A DNA stretch of 64,000 bases from Glaciibacter superstes DSM 21135 (GCF_000421145.1 NZ_ATWH01000011.1:124001-188000), one strand, 5' to 3'; positions 16,450 to 25,452 are shown, numbered from the stretch's first letter. Numbers and translations: made by a program. The notes: generated by a model not told the origin, from the sequence alone.

Positions 16450-17261
16450 CTACTGCGGTGCTGTCGTTGGCATTGTCACCCGCGCTGGTGAGCGCTGCGT
16501 ATGCCTCCGATGGAACTTGCGTTGGGTGGGGTGCGTCGCAAGGTGAATGTGACGATCCCGGTGAGGCCACCGGCAACATCGGCGACGGCGGAGTCAACGT
16601 TTCCGTCGACTTCGAGAATGGGGGAGGTGGCGGCGACAGCAACGGCGAGGGCGGCGGGGAGAGTGACGGTGACATCAACATCGACGGCGGTGGGCCGGGA
16701 ACGAGTGGGAACGGCACCATCGACCGGCCGTGGTACACGATCAACTGTGAGCCGGGCAGTCCGTGTGATCCCAATCTCGTCGTGCGTATCAGCGATCTGG
16801 TGAACTTCAAGGCGGCGACGCCGTCCCAGGGAATGGAACCAGCTGGCTGGGCGGTCGTCGGCCTGTCGACCAACTTCTTTGCAGCGGCATCCGTTCACAC
16901 GGTCTCATCGACACTCCTGGGATTCCCGGCAGACGTGCGCTTCACGCCAGCCGGCTATCACTGGAACTACGGTGACGGCGAAAGCAGCAGTTTGCGCGAT
17001 GGCGGTGCGAGCTGGGCCGCGCTTGGTCTCCCCGAGTTCTCGCCCACCTTCACCAGCCACGTGTATCGATCGAGCGGAACCCGAATCATCACGCTCGATG
17101 TGCAGTACACGGCCGAGTACCGCTTCGCGGGTCAGGGTTGGCGAAACGTGCAGGGCTCGATCGCTGTTCCGGCAGATCCGATGAACGCAACGGCAGGCGA
17201 TTCCAAAACCGTTCTCGTGACCCGGGAATGCACCGCGAACCCGCGTGGCCCCGGCTGCTGA
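16425..17261 (+). CDS. Secreted PKD-like protein, partner of the upstream lipoprotein
   Basis: 278 residues with a Sec signal peptide (VWRKLLLTTAVLSLALSPALVSA, cleavage near AYAS). A Gly/Asp/Asn-rich linker (about residues 60-95) follows, then a C-terminal region with 'GYHWNYGDGES' and 'FTSHVYRSSGTRIITLDVQYTAEYRF', a PKD-like beta-sandwich signature. Several cysteines could form disulfides. It starts 25 nt inside the upstream lipoprotein gene, so co-translation is likely. Function unknown; a surface structural or adhesive role would fit the PKD region. Confidence 0.8.
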   Translation: MVWRKLLLTTAVLSLALSPALVSAAYASDGTCVGWGASQGECDDPGEATGNIGDGGVNVSVDFENGGGGGDSNGEGGGESDGDINIDGGGPGTSGNGTIDRPWYTINCEPGSPCDPNLVVRISDLVNFKAATPSQGMEPAGWAVVGLSTNFFAAASVHTVSSTLLGFPADVRFTPAGYHWNYGDGESSSLRDGGASWAALGLPEFSPTFTSHVYRSSGTRIITLDVQYTAEYRFAGQGWRNVQGSIAVPADPMNATAGDSKTVLVTRECTANPRGPGC

Positions 17262-17379
17262 CGAGCGCCGATTCGTCGATCCAAGCAAGATCACGGCTTC
17301 GCCATTGAATGCTCTCAGGCTGCCCATAGAAAACCTTCAGGTTGGGGGGTGAAGCTGACAACGCTTGGAAGGAGCAACC

Positions 17380-19212
17380 ATGACTGACAACACTCAACCC
17401 GGTAACACGCCAGACTCCGCGAGCGACCCCACAGCTCCGGAACCCACCACGCCGACGGCACCGCAGACTCCGGCACCGCAGACTCCGGTCGAGCCCACTG
17501 CTCCGACCCCGCACGAGCCGACGGCGCCGACGCCGGACGAACCGACAGTTCCGACGCCCGCCGAGCCGACGGTGCCTACGCCGGCCGAGCCGACGGTGCC
17601 TGGTCCCGCCCCGACTCCAACCCCTGGTCCGACGCCGGGTGCTCCGACTCCGGATGCACCGACGCCCGGCACTCCGGCTCCCGGTGCGCCGACGCCACCA
17701 GCACCCCCCAGCACGCCGGCCGCGCAGCAACAGGCCGCACAGCAACAGTCGCCGGCAGATCAGGCGCGCGCACGCCAGGACCAGTACCCGACCGAGCAGT
17801 TCGAGAACGCGCAGTTCGAGAACGCGCAGCACCAGAACGCGCAGCACCAGCAGTCGCAGCACCCGGGCGCGCAGCACACTGCCGCCTACCCGACGGACGC
17901 CTTCGGTCGCCCGCTTCACGCCACCGAGAACGGTGCCGATCAGAACGGTGCAGCCCAGAACGCCGCGCACAACCCATACGCGAGCCCGCCGAAGGCTCCG
18001 AAAGACCCTGCCAAGCGCCGGGGGAGCGTTGCGCTGGTCGCCGCGCTCGCCATCGGCGCACTCGTCGGTGGCGCATCCGGAGCCGGCGTCACCGCCCTCG
18101 TCGTCGCCAACCAGGGCTCCGGCACGTCGGTCAACGAGGCGCAGGGTCCGAGCAACGTGGTGATCAACGACACCGACTCCGTCAACCAGATCTCGGCCGT
18201 CGCAGAGAAGGCCTCGCCGAGCGTGGTCACGATCAATGTGACCGGAACCGACCAGGCAGGCACCGGGTCGGGCGTCATCCTCACCGAAGACGGCTATGTG
18301 CTCACCAACACCCACGTCGTGACCCTCGACGGCGCTGCCGGTGAGGCCACCATCCAGGTGAAGGGCAACGACGGCAAGCTCTACGACGCCACGATCGTCG
18401 GCACAGACCCGATCTCTGACCTCGCGGTCATCAAGCTGACGGATGTCTCCGGCCTCACGCCCATCGATTGGGCAGACTCTGGCAAGCTCAACGTCGGCGA
18501 CACCACCATCGCCATCGGAGCGCCGCTTGGGCTCTCCGGGAGCGTCACCAACGGAATCGTGAGCGCGCTCAACCGCAGCATCACGGTCGCGTCCTCCGAA
18601 GCGCCGGCGACGCCTAACGAAGAAGCACCTGACGAAGAAGGCGGCCAGAGCCCGTTCAAGTTCTGGGACGACGCCCCGGGCTCCGAGCAGCAGCAACAGC
18701 AGGCGCCGACCGGCACCATTGCGCTACCGGTGATCCAGACGGATGCCGCCATCAACCACGGCAACTCCGGCGGTCCGCTGCTCAACGGCAAGGGTGAACT
18801 CATCGGCATCAACGTGGCGATCGCGAACGGCGGTGACGAGACGGCCGGAAGCATCGGAGTCGGGTTCGCCATCCCGTCGAACCTCGCCAAGCGTGTCTCC
18901 GACGAGCTCATCGCCAATGGCAAGGCGACCCACGGCCTGCTCGGAGCAACAGTGACCAGCGCCGCCAGCGACAAGGACAGCGCAACGGTCGGCGCGCTCA
19001 TCAAGGAGCTCACGTCGGGCGGCGCTGCGGAGAAGGCCGGCTTGAAGGAGGGTGACGTGATCACCAACTTCAACGGTGTTCCGATCACCGACGCGAACGA
19101 CCTCACCGCCCAGGTGCGCGCACTCGCAGCCGGCGGAGACGCCGAGCTCACGTACGTGCGAGGCGGAGAGTCGACCACCGTGTCCGTCACGGTCGGAGAA
19201 CTCACCAGCTGA
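17380..19212 (+). CDS. htrA: HtrA/DegP-type serine protease with Pro-rich cytoplasmic tail and PDZ domain
   Basis: 610 residues from the ATG at 17380, preceded by GGAAGGAG. Residues 1-110 are Pro/Thr repeats of the PTVPTPAEP type and 130-165 are Gln/Asn repeats (FENAQ, HQNAQ). A transmembrane segment lies near 213-240, so the protease domain is outside the cell. The catalytic triad is H312 (TNTHVV), D347 (ISDLAVIKL) and S463 (NHGNSGGPLL). A PDZ domain occupies about 520-605. Such proteases degrade misfolded envelope proteins under stress. A 32-bp palindrome just after the gene should terminate transcription. Confidence 0.95.
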   Translation: MTDNTQPGNTPDSASDPTAPEPTTPTAPQTPAPQTPVEPTAPTPHEPTAPTPDEPTVPTPAEPTVPTPAEPTVPGPAPTPTPGPTPGAPTPDAPTPGTPAPGAPTPPAPPSTPAAQQQAAQQQSPADQARARQDQYPTEQFENAQFENAQHQNAQHQQSQHPGAQHTAAYPTDAFGRPLHATENGADQNGAAQNAAHNPYASPPKAPKDPAKRRGSVALVAALAIGALVGGASGAGVTALVVANQGSGTSVNEAQGPSNVVINDTDSVNQISAVAEKASPSVVTINVTGTDQAGTGSGVILTEDGYVLTNTHVVTLDGAAGEATIQVKGNDGKLYDATIVGTDPISDLAVIKLTDVSGLTPIDWADSGKLNVGDTTIAIGAPLGLSGSVTNGIVSALNRSITVASSEAPATPNEEAPDEEGGQSPFKFWDDAPGSEQQQQQAPTGTIALPVIQTDAAINHGNSGGPLLNGKGELIGINVAIANGGDETAGSIGVGFAIPSNLAKRVSDELIANGKATHGLLGATVTSAASDKDSATVGALIKELTSGGAAEKAGLKEGDVITNFNGVPITDANDLTAQVRALAAGGDAELTYVRGGESTTVSVTVGELTS

Positions 19213-19232
19213 TCGGAAGCCTCCTTTCAGGC

Positions 19233-19264
19233 CTGCGCCGCCGGTGTCGACACCGGCGGCGCAG
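19233..19264. terminator. 32-bp perfect palindrome after htrA
   Basis: A perfect palindrome of 32 bp centred on TCGA, with arms beginning CTGCGCCGCCGG and nearly all G/C, begins 20 nt after the htrA stop. It should form a very stable hairpin and act as terminator; no U-tract follows. Confidence 0.65.
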
Positions 19265-19410
19265 CCATGTGCGCACGACGTGCACAGCGGCCCGCTGGCA
19301 GTGACCGGCTGACAGCAACCGGCTGACCAGGATCGTTATGCCCCGGATCGGTGTGCACCGGCTGGTAGGCTCAATCAACCTGACCCACAAGCGGAAAGAC
19401 GGCAAACCAG

Positions 19411-20454
19411 GTGCCCCGAACCGGAGACGAATCGCTCACCGGCGTCTCCTACGTGATGCCTGTGTTGAACGAAGTCACACATGTGCGCGCAGCCGTCGAC
19501 AGTCTCCTTCACCAGGACTACGACGGTCCGTTCGAGGTCACCCTCGCGCTCGGACCGAGCATCGACGGAACCACAGAACTCGTCGAAGACATGGCCGCGA
19601 TCGATCCACGGATCCGCGTGGTCGACAACGAGATCGGCTCCACTCCGGCCGGCCTGAACACGGCGATCCTGGCATCCACATTTCCCGTGGTGATCCGCGT
19701 CGACGCCCACTCCGTGCTTCCCCCCGACTACGCACGCATCGCCGTCGAGACCCTCGACCGAACGGGAGCCGACAACGTCGGCGGGATCATGGATGCGCAG
19801 GGTGAGAGCCCATTCCAGAAGTCGGTGGCCCGCGCATACGGCACCAAGGTCGGGCTCGGCGGCACTCCGTTTCACGTCGGTGGACAGGAAGGCGAAGCCG
19901 AAACCGTTTACCTCGGCTGTTTCCGCAAGGAGAGCCTCATCCGGGTCGGACTGTTCGACGAGACCATCAAGCGCGGCCAGGATTGGGAACTCAATCGGCG
20001 TCTTCGCAAAGCGGGCGGACTGGTCTGGTTCACCCCCCAGCTCAAGGTGACCTACCGGCCGAGGCCGAGCCTGTCGCGCCTGGCCAGGCAGATGCTGTCG
20101 ACCGGCCTGTGGCGTGGAGAACTGGCCAGGCGGTTCCCCGCGGCCAACGGCATCCGTTATTTCATTCCACCGCTCATGGTGCTCGGCGTCACCGTCGGCG
20201 TTCTCCTCGGTCTGGGTGGCCTCGTTCAGCTTGCGGTCGGCGCACTGCCCTGGCTCCTGGCCGGTTTTGTCATCCCGGCCGTCTACCTGGTCTTCGTCAT
20301 TGCAGCCACAATCGCGGTGGCGCGCCCCGACGGGTTTCGTTCCGCGCTCTGGTTTCTCGTAGTCTTGCCCTGCATTCACTTCTGCTGGGGGATCGGCTTC
20401 GTGCTGGGCTATCTCAAGCTCACCAGCAATATCACGGCACACACGGGAAGGTGA
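19411..20454 (+). CDS. GT2 glycosyltransferase with C-terminal membrane segments (ExoA-like)
   Basis: 347 residues from GTG. The GT-A core has SYVMPVLNE, the metal-binding region 'VIRVDAHS', and an acceptor/catalytic GQDWELNRRLR. Three or four hydrophobic segments close the protein (about 250-340). This layout is that of ExoA/succinoglycan-type GT2 enzymes adding sugars to lipid-linked intermediates. It heads a run of four genes (19411-23533) on the same strand that look like a wall-polymer pathway; the next start lies 3 nt after this stop. Confidence 0.88.
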   Translation: MPRTGDESLTGVSYVMPVLNEVTHVRAAVDSLLHQDYDGPFEVTLALGPSIDGTTELVEDMAAIDPRIRVVDNEIGSTPAGLNTAILASTFPVVIRVDAHSVLPPDYARIAVETLDRTGADNVGGIMDAQGESPFQKSVARAYGTKVGLGGTPFHVGGQEGEAETVYLGCFRKESLIRVGLFDETIKRGQDWELNRRLRKAGGLVWFTPQLKVTYRPRPSLSRLARQMLSTGLWRGELARRFPAANGIRYFIPPLMVLGVTVGVLLGLGGLVQLAVGALPWLLAGFVIPAVYLVFVIAATIAVARPDGFRSALWFLVVLPCIHFCWGIGFVLGYLKLTSNITAHTGR

Positions 20455-20456
20455 GC

Positions 20457-21284
20457 ATGACAACAGGTTCACCGGATGCCGGGGGCGCACGTTTGACCCG
20501 GCCGCGCGACATTGCCGAACTGCGGCGCGTTGCGCAGCCGCCCGAGGTGCGCCTGCGCGCCAACGCCGAACACTGGACCGCATCGCTCTACCTGCGCGAC
20601 CTGTCGCCGTACATCACCTGGATGCTGCTGAAGACGCGCATTTCGGCCAACGGCGTCACCGGGCTGATGATCCTCGTCGGCTGGTCGACGGCCGCCGCCC
20701 TGTTGATCCCCGGCATCTGGGGCGCACTGCTCGCACTGGTGCTCGGCCAGTTCCAGATGCTGGTCGACTGCTGCGACGGTGAGGTCGCCCGCTGGCGCCG
20801 CACCTCATCGCCCGCCGGTGTGTTCCTCGACAAGGTCGGGCACTACACGACAGAGGCGCTGATCCCGATTGCGCTCGGCATTCGAGCTGCCGGCTACCCG
20901 TTCGAGTCGCCCGACGACTACCTGTGGACCACCCTGGCCATGGCCCTTGCGCTGCTCATCGTGCTGAACAAGGCGCTGAACGACATGGTGCACGTTGCGA
21001 GGGCCAACGCCGGCCTGACCAAGCTGGCCGACACTCACGGAGAAAAGGCACCGACGTCGAGCCTGCTGGCGCGGGCACGCAGTTTCGCGCGTTTTGTTCC
21101 GTTCCACCGCCTCTACCACTCGGTGGAGATGACCATCCTGATCTTCGCCGCGGCCCTCGTCGGCTTGTTCACGGGCCAGCCGCAGACCGACCGCGTGCTG
21201 CTCATCGTGCTGGTACCCCTCGCATTCCTGGCGACGCTCGGGCACTTCGTCGCAATTATGGCTTCCAAGCGTGTCCGTTCCTGA
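20457..21284 (+). CDS. CDP-alcohol phosphatidyltransferase-family enzyme with a variant active site
   Basis: 275 residues from the ATG at 20457. The family motif is D104-CC-D107-G108-EV-A111-R112-(8)-G121-VFL-D125-KVG-H129. The fourth position, normally the catalytic aspartate, is H129 here. About six transmembrane segments are visible. The family moves a phospho-alcohol from a CDP carrier to a second alcohol. Position among teichoic-acid-like genes suggests transfer of a polyol or inositol phosphate during polymer synthesis rather than bulk phospholipid synthesis; this is inference. The start is 3 nt after the upstream stop and the 3' end overlaps the next gene by 14 nt. Confidence 0.85.
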   Translation: MTTGSPDAGGARLTRPRDIAELRRVAQPPEVRLRANAEHWTASLYLRDLSPYITWMLLKTRISANGVTGLMILVGWSTAAALLIPGIWGALLALVLGQFQMLVDCCDGEVARWRRTSSPAGVFLDKVGHYTTEALIPIALGIRAAGYPFESPDDYLWTTLAMALALLIVLNKALNDMVHVARANAGLTKLADTHGEKAPTSSLLARARSFARFVPFHRLYHSVEMTILIFAAALVGLFTGQPQTDRVLLIVLVPLAFLATLGHFVAIMASKRVRS

Positions 21285-22173
21285 CCCGATGGCGTCGGGC
21301 CCGGCCGCGATTCCGACGGTCGGAGTTGTGGTACTCACCCAGGGGACCAGGCCACAAGACCTCGAACGCGGCATCCGGAGCCTGCTCGCCCAGCGTGGAG
21401 TGAGTCTCGACATCATCTGCGTCGGCAACGGCTGGCAGCCGACCGGTCTGCCCGCCGGGGTGCGGTCGCTGGGCCTGCCGACGAACCTGGGGATTCCGGC
21501 CGGCCGCAACCGTGGGGTGTCACAGGTCGCGGGGGAGTGCCTGTTCTTCCTCGACGACGATGCGAGCATCCCCGATCCGGGCTTTCTCATCGAGGCCATC
21601 GGCACGCTGCGTGATGACCCGTCGATCGGCCTCCTGCAGCCACGCGTCGTCGATCCGACCGGAACGGCTTCTCCGAGACGCTGGGTGCCGCGCATCCTCA
21701 AGGGCAAGGCGACTCGTTCGAGCGCTGTCTTCTCCGTGTGGGAGGGCGCGGTGCTGCTTCCACGCGCCGTGTTCGATGCCACCGGCGGCTGGGCAGAGCC
21801 GTTCTTCTATGCGCACGAGGGCATCGAGCTGGCCTGGCGGGTCTGGGACCAAGGGCGACGCACCTGGTACGCCGGCGACCTCGTGGCCAACCATCCGGTG
21901 ATTCAGCAGACCAGGCACGCGGACTACTACCGGCTGAACGCTCGCAACCGGGTGTGGCTCGCCAGGCGCAACCTGCCCGCCGTGCTAGTGCCCTTCTACG
22001 TCGGTTCCTGGACCGCGATCCAGCTCCTGCGCTGGGCACGTAACCGGCCCGCTCTGCGAGCCTGGTTCGGCGGCTGGCGAGAAGGCTGGGCAGAGGACCC
22101 GGGCGAACGCCGCCCCATGAAAGCGCGCACGATCTGGCGGATGACGCTGGCCGGCCGGCCGCCCATCGTCTAA
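21271..22173 (+). CDS. GT2 glycosyltransferase (rhamnosyl/galactofuranosyl-type)
   Basis: 300 residues. GT-A signatures: VGVVVLTQGTRP at the N-terminus, LGIPAGRNRGVSQVAGECLFFLDDDASIPDP with the DDD metal site, and 'AHEGIELAWRVWDQGRRTWY' as the ED/catalytic region. The AGRNRG and LDDD pattern is common in rhamnosyl and furanosyl transferases of wall polysaccharide clusters. The GTG start lies inside the upstream CDP-alcohol gene (14-nt overlap), so the genes are coupled. Donor and acceptor cannot be read. Confidence 0.87.
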   Translation: MSVPDPMASGPAAIPTVGVVVLTQGTRPQDLERGIRSLLAQRGVSLDIICVGNGWQPTGLPAGVRSLGLPTNLGIPAGRNRGVSQVAGECLFFLDDDASIPDPGFLIEAIGTLRDDPSIGLLQPRVVDPTGTASPRRWVPRILKGKATRSSAVFSVWEGAVLLPRAVFDATGGWAEPFFYAHEGIELAWRVWDQGRRTWYAGDLVANHPVIQQTRHADYYRLNARNRVWLARRNLPAVLVPFYVGSWTAIQLLRWARNRPALRAWFGGWREGWAEDPGERRPMKARTIWRMTLAGRPPIV

Positions 22174-22234
22174 CGATTCGCTACCGGTGCGACTGTTTGG
22201 CCCCCATCCCCGGTACACGGTCAGGCCTGCTGGG

Positions 22235-22249
22235 TAGTCTGGAATCGTG
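22235..22249 (+). promoter_or_regulatory. Leaderless promoter of the polymerase-like gene
   Basis: TAGTCT (22235-22240), 6 nt, then the GTG start at 22247. The gene therefore seems to have its own promoter in addition to read-through from the upstream genes. Confidence 0.5.
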
Positions 22250-23533
22250 GGTATCAAAGGAGACGTCAGGCGCGCACTCAAGCTGGTGAAAGACGTCAGG
22301 GCGTCGCGGCAGGCGCAGCGGGCGGTCGCGGGTCGACTGGCGACGCAGGCGCCGCACCCCGTCCGCCACTTCAAAATCGCCGTCTACTTTGCCGACGGCC
22401 CTGTCAACATCTACCAGATGCGGCAGTGGTACAAACCACTGGTGAGGCTCGCCGAAACCTGGCCGGTCCTGGTGCTCAGCCGCACCGGAGGCGGAACGCT
22501 GAAGCTCTTCGAGGAGTCGCCGCTGCCGGTGGCATACGTGCGGAAGGTCATCGACCTGGAGCGCGTGATCGCCGAACAGGACATCCGTATCGTGTTCTAC
22601 GTCAACCAGAACGCGAAGAACTTCCAGATGATGCGCTACGGGCGTCGCTGGCACGTTTTCATCAATCACGGTGAGAGCGACAAGATGTATATGACGACCA
22701 ATCAGTTCAAGGCCTACGACTACTCATTCGTCGCAGGCGAGGCCGCATTGACGCGACTGCACAAGGTTCTGTGGGACTACGACTTCGACAAGCGCGCTAT
22801 CGCCATCGGGCGTCCGCAGGCCGACTACTACACGGGCTCGCTGCCCTACACTCCGGATGAACGCCAGGTGGTGCTCTACGCACCAACCTGGGAGGGCGAC
22901 CGGCCTGCTGCCGCCTATGGCTCCATCGCAACACATGGCGTTGCGCTGGTGAACTCTCTGCTGGCAACCGGTCGGCACCGGGTCATCTACCGCCCGCATC
23001 CACGCAGCGGCGTCGTCGATCATGATTATGGCGCGGCGAACAAGCAGATCATCGCTGCCATTGCTGCCGCAAACGCGCGCGACCCTGCGGCCCAGCACGT
23101 GTACGACACCGGCGCCGAACTCGGCTGGCAGCTGTCGGTACCGGATGTCGCGATCGTCGACATTTCGGCGATGGTCTATGACCGTCTCGCGGCGGGCAAA
23201 CCCCTCATGGTGACACGGCCGTTGAACGCGGCGGCCGAGATCGACATGGCCGGCTATCTGTCTGACTGCGAGTGGCTGACCGCTGAAGAAGCCGCGGACA
23301 TGTCCGGCGTGCTTGACGACCTCACGGACGACGATGCTGCTCGGATGCGTTTGGCGGCGTGGGTGGAGAGGTACTTCGGGGACACGACTCCCGGAGCGGC
23401 AACGGCTCGGTTCCATGCCGCGGTGACACAGCTCATGGTCGAATGGGACCGCAATGCACTTTTGCACGCGAACGACGGCGAAGTGGACGAACACGACGTG
23501 TACCACGACCGCAACGACGACTCAGACGACTGA
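22247..23533 (+). CDS. CDP-glycerol glycerophosphotransferase-family (TagB/TagF-like) enzyme
   Basis: 428 residues. The C-terminal half has the GT-B-like signature of the family: VVLYAPTWEGDRPAAAYGS, HRVIYRPHPRSG, 'VPDVAIVDISAMVYDRLAAGKPLMVTRP'. The NHGESDK segment in the middle matches the conserved NHG(x)SDK. These enzymes transfer glycerol-phosphate (or similar polyol-phosphate) from a CDP carrier onto a growing teichoic-acid chain at the membrane. The C-terminus is acidic and rich in Asp/His/Asn (HDVYHDRNDDSDD). A leaderless GTG start is preferred. Confidence 0.9.
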   Translation: MGIKGDVRRALKLVKDVRASRQAQRAVAGRLATQAPHPVRHFKIAVYFADGPVNIYQMRQWYKPLVRLAETWPVLVLSRTGGGTLKLFEESPLPVAYVRKVIDLERVIAEQDIRIVFYVNQNAKNFQMMRYGRRWHVFINHGESDKMYMTTNQFKAYDYSFVAGEAALTRLHKVLWDYDFDKRAIAIGRPQADYYTGSLPYTPDERQVVLYAPTWEGDRPAAAYGSIATHGVALVNSLLATGRHRVIYRPHPRSGVVDHDYGAANKQIIAAIAAANARDPAAQHVYDTGAELGWQLSVPDVAIVDISAMVYDRLAAGKPLMVTRPLNAAAEIDMAGYLSDCEWLTAEEAADMSGVLDDLTDDDAARMRLAAWVERYFGDTTPGAATARFHAAVTQLMVEWDRNALLHANDGEVDEHDVYHDRNDDSDD

Positions 23534-23601
23534 GTCGGCGCAAGCACCCAGGCGGCCGAGAAGACTCGGGCGACTGAGACGACTCGGGCAACTGGAAGGT
23601 C

Positions 23602-24561
23602 TCAGACGAGAGTCGTGTTTCCCTGCTCGGCTGAATCCGGCAACTGGTCCGTAGAAGTCGCAACCGTTGCTGCCGTGGGCGCGTCGAGGACTTCTGGCTC
23701 GTCTGCAACCTGTCGTTTGCGGCGGAGCTTTGACGGTATGGCTTTTGGCAGGGTAGTTGCGACTCCGCGGGTGATTCCGGAGAGGCGGCGACCGGTGGCC
23801 TCGCGTACCGTGATCTCGCGAATGCGCGGGTTCAACTCTTCGCGGAACCACGCCGGCGGCTGTCCGAAGGCGAGTCGCGATTGCTGCACGACACGCTTGC
23901 CGAGGATGTGGTTGCCTGCCCCGCCGATGACGGCGCCCACTCCGAACGGAACGGCCTTCCCGATGAAACTGGCTCCGCCGCGTACGGCGAACTGCCTGAT
24001 GAAGACACTCTTGAGTCGCTCTGTGAGCGGGCCAATGATGACACGCGGAATGCTGGTGGTGACGAGTTCGCCCCAATACGCATTTCTGGCGATGCCGCTG
24101 CCGGAGACCTGGCCGGCAAGCTGGCGAACCAGGTCTGAGCCCTCACGCCCGAGCATCATGGTCATGACGAGTGCCCGTGCACGCTCCGGGTCGTCGACGG
24201 CGATGCCGTGAACCTCGCTGATCGACTGTGCGAAGAGTGAGGTCGCCTCGAGGAAGCCGGCTGTCTCGACACCAGACAGTGCCAGGGTGATACCAGTGCC
24301 GACGCCGGGAATGATGGCGGTGGCGCCAACCGCAGCACCGCCGGTCGTGACGGCGGCGAGGTAGCGACGTTCGAGTATGCGGACTATTTCGTCTGGAGTG
24401 GCATTCGGGTGGCGGTGACGGATGCCGCGGATGTGCGCGAGGACAACCGGTCTCTGGATCGCCATCACTCGGTCGAAGCCCCGAACCACGCCGGACGGGA
24501 GCGAACCGCCCTGCCCTGAACCGCCGGTGCTGGATACGATCGCCTTGGGTTTTCTGGCCAT
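23602..24561 (-). CDS. Conserved hypothetical protein with glycine-zipper hydrophobic segments
   Basis: 319 residues, not assigned to a family with confidence. It has two Gly/Ala-rich hydrophobic stretches (about residues 70-110 and 205-230) resembling EcsC-type membrane-associated proteins, and a basic, Thr/Ala-rich C-terminus. No signal peptide and no catalytic motif are seen. It is convergent with the polymerase gene and divergent from the XRE regulator; the 68-nt gap to its left is filled with imperfect GACTCGGG-type repeats. Confidence 0.7.
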   Translation of the reverse strand: MARKPKAIVSSTGGSGQGGSLPSGVVRGFDRVMAIQRPVVLAHIRGIRHRHPNATPDEIVRILERRYLAAVTTGGAAVGATAIIPGVGTGITLALSGVETAGFLEATSLFAQSISEVHGIAVDDPERARALVMTMMLGREGSDLVRQLAGQVSGSGIARNAYWGELVTTSIPRVIIGPLTERLKSVFIRQFAVRGGASFIGKAVPFGVGAVIGGAGNHILGKRVVQQSRLAFGQPPAWFREELNPRIREITVREATGRRLSGITRGVATTLPKAIPSKLRRKRQVADEPEVLDAPTAATVATSTDQLPDSAEQGNTTLV

Positions 24562-24606
24562 GGTCAGAGTGTACGTGTTCAGGCTCCGAGCGCCCCGAAC
24601 ACTGCA

Positions 24607-24618
24607 GGCATATATGCC
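24607..24618. promoter_or_regulatory. Candidate operator, palindrome GGCATATATGCC
   Basis: A perfect 12-bp palindrome in the divergent region between the hypothetical gene (start 24561) and the XRE regulator (start 24670). Short AT-centred palindromes are common XRE operators. No other copy was noticed nearby. Confidence 0.35.
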
Positions 24619-24669
24619 CGAGTGCTATACGCTCTGGTATCCAATGAGCAGGGCAAGTACACATGAGGA

Positions 24670-24984
24670 ATGCCTGAGCCCAAGTCTGAAGCGTCCAAAG
24701 TGCTCGGGCTCAGACTCCGCGAACAGCGGTTGACCGCAGCCATGAGCCAGGAACAGGTCGCACACCTCGCGGGCCTCAACTCCTCGAATTACGCACGAAT
24801 CGAGCGTGGCCACGGCAACCCGACCTTCTACACGCTGATCAGACTCGCTGAGGTGCTCGGGCTCGAACCACAATCACTTCTTGTGGATATCACCTCGAAG
24901 CAACTCCCGCCCACACGTGACACCTACACAGCCATGGACTATCGGCGGGAGCAAGAGGATCGAGCGCGCCGCCGCAGAGCCTAA
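24670..24984 (+). CDS. XRE-family helix-turn-helix regulator
   Basis: 104 residues. The HTH is 'LGLRLREQRLTAAMSQEQVAHLAGLNSSNYARIERGHGNPTFYTLIRLAEVLGL', a full Cro/CI pattern, followed by a short basic tail (RREQEDRARRRRA). There is no ligand domain. Its TAA stop shares bases with the TAG of the convergent hypothetical gene (24981-24984). Target genes are unknown; the adjacent divergent gene and the palindrome at 24607 are the first candidates. Confidence 0.9.
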   Translation: MPEPKSEASKVLGLRLREQRLTAAMSQEQVAHLAGLNSSNYARIERGHGNPTFYTLIRLAEVLGLEPQSLLVDITSKQLPPTRDTYTAMDYRREQEDRARRRRA

Positions 24985-25316
24985 AGGGTCACTCGCCAGA
25001 GATACTCGTCTCCGTTCTGGCGGAACCACCGCACGATCAGCACAGTGTCTCGTTGGATGTCTCGGCCGCGAACAGTGACGGCCAGGCACTCGCCCGGCTT
25101 CAGCCGACGAGGCGCCGTGGCATGGATCACCGCCGCGCCGGAGACACTGAGCGACACTCCCCAGAGGGGCTCCGTGCTCCTGTTCACCAGTCGGTAGGTG
25201 GGTGCGAGCCTCCGGTCGACATGCCAGGGAATGCGGTACGCGGCAGGCGAGAGAACACTAGTGCGACGGACGGTGGATTTCGAATCGATGGTTGTCATGT
25301 GCAGGACGCTAACCAC
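24981..25316 (-). CDS. Hypothetical protein, about 111 residues
   Basis: I do not recognise the family. The protein, starting at M1 or M7 (MTTIDSKST), reads as an all-beta domain: 'PTYRLVNRSTEPLWGVSLSVSG', 'LKPGECLAVTVRGRDIQRDTVLIVRWFRQNGDEYLWRVTL'. No signal peptide or membrane segment. Codon use matches the neighbours. It converges on the XRE gene with a 4-nt overlap of stop codons. Confidence 0.65.
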   Translation of the reverse strand: MVSVLHMTTIDSKSTVRRTSVLSPAAYRIPWHVDRRLAPTYRLVNRSTEPLWGVSLSVSGAAVIHATAPRRLKPGECLAVTVRGRDIQRDTVLIVRWFRQNGDEYLWRVTL

Positions 25317-25452
25317 GACCTCCGACGACAGGCGCCCCCTGAGCGCTGCGCGTCGACTTTCTGTGGAGAAGTCGTAAAATCCTCTGCTGTGGAGGGCGAG
25401 AACGGCTGAACGGTTCCGCGGAGCAGCTCAGGCGTGCAGGCCGGCGTGCGGC

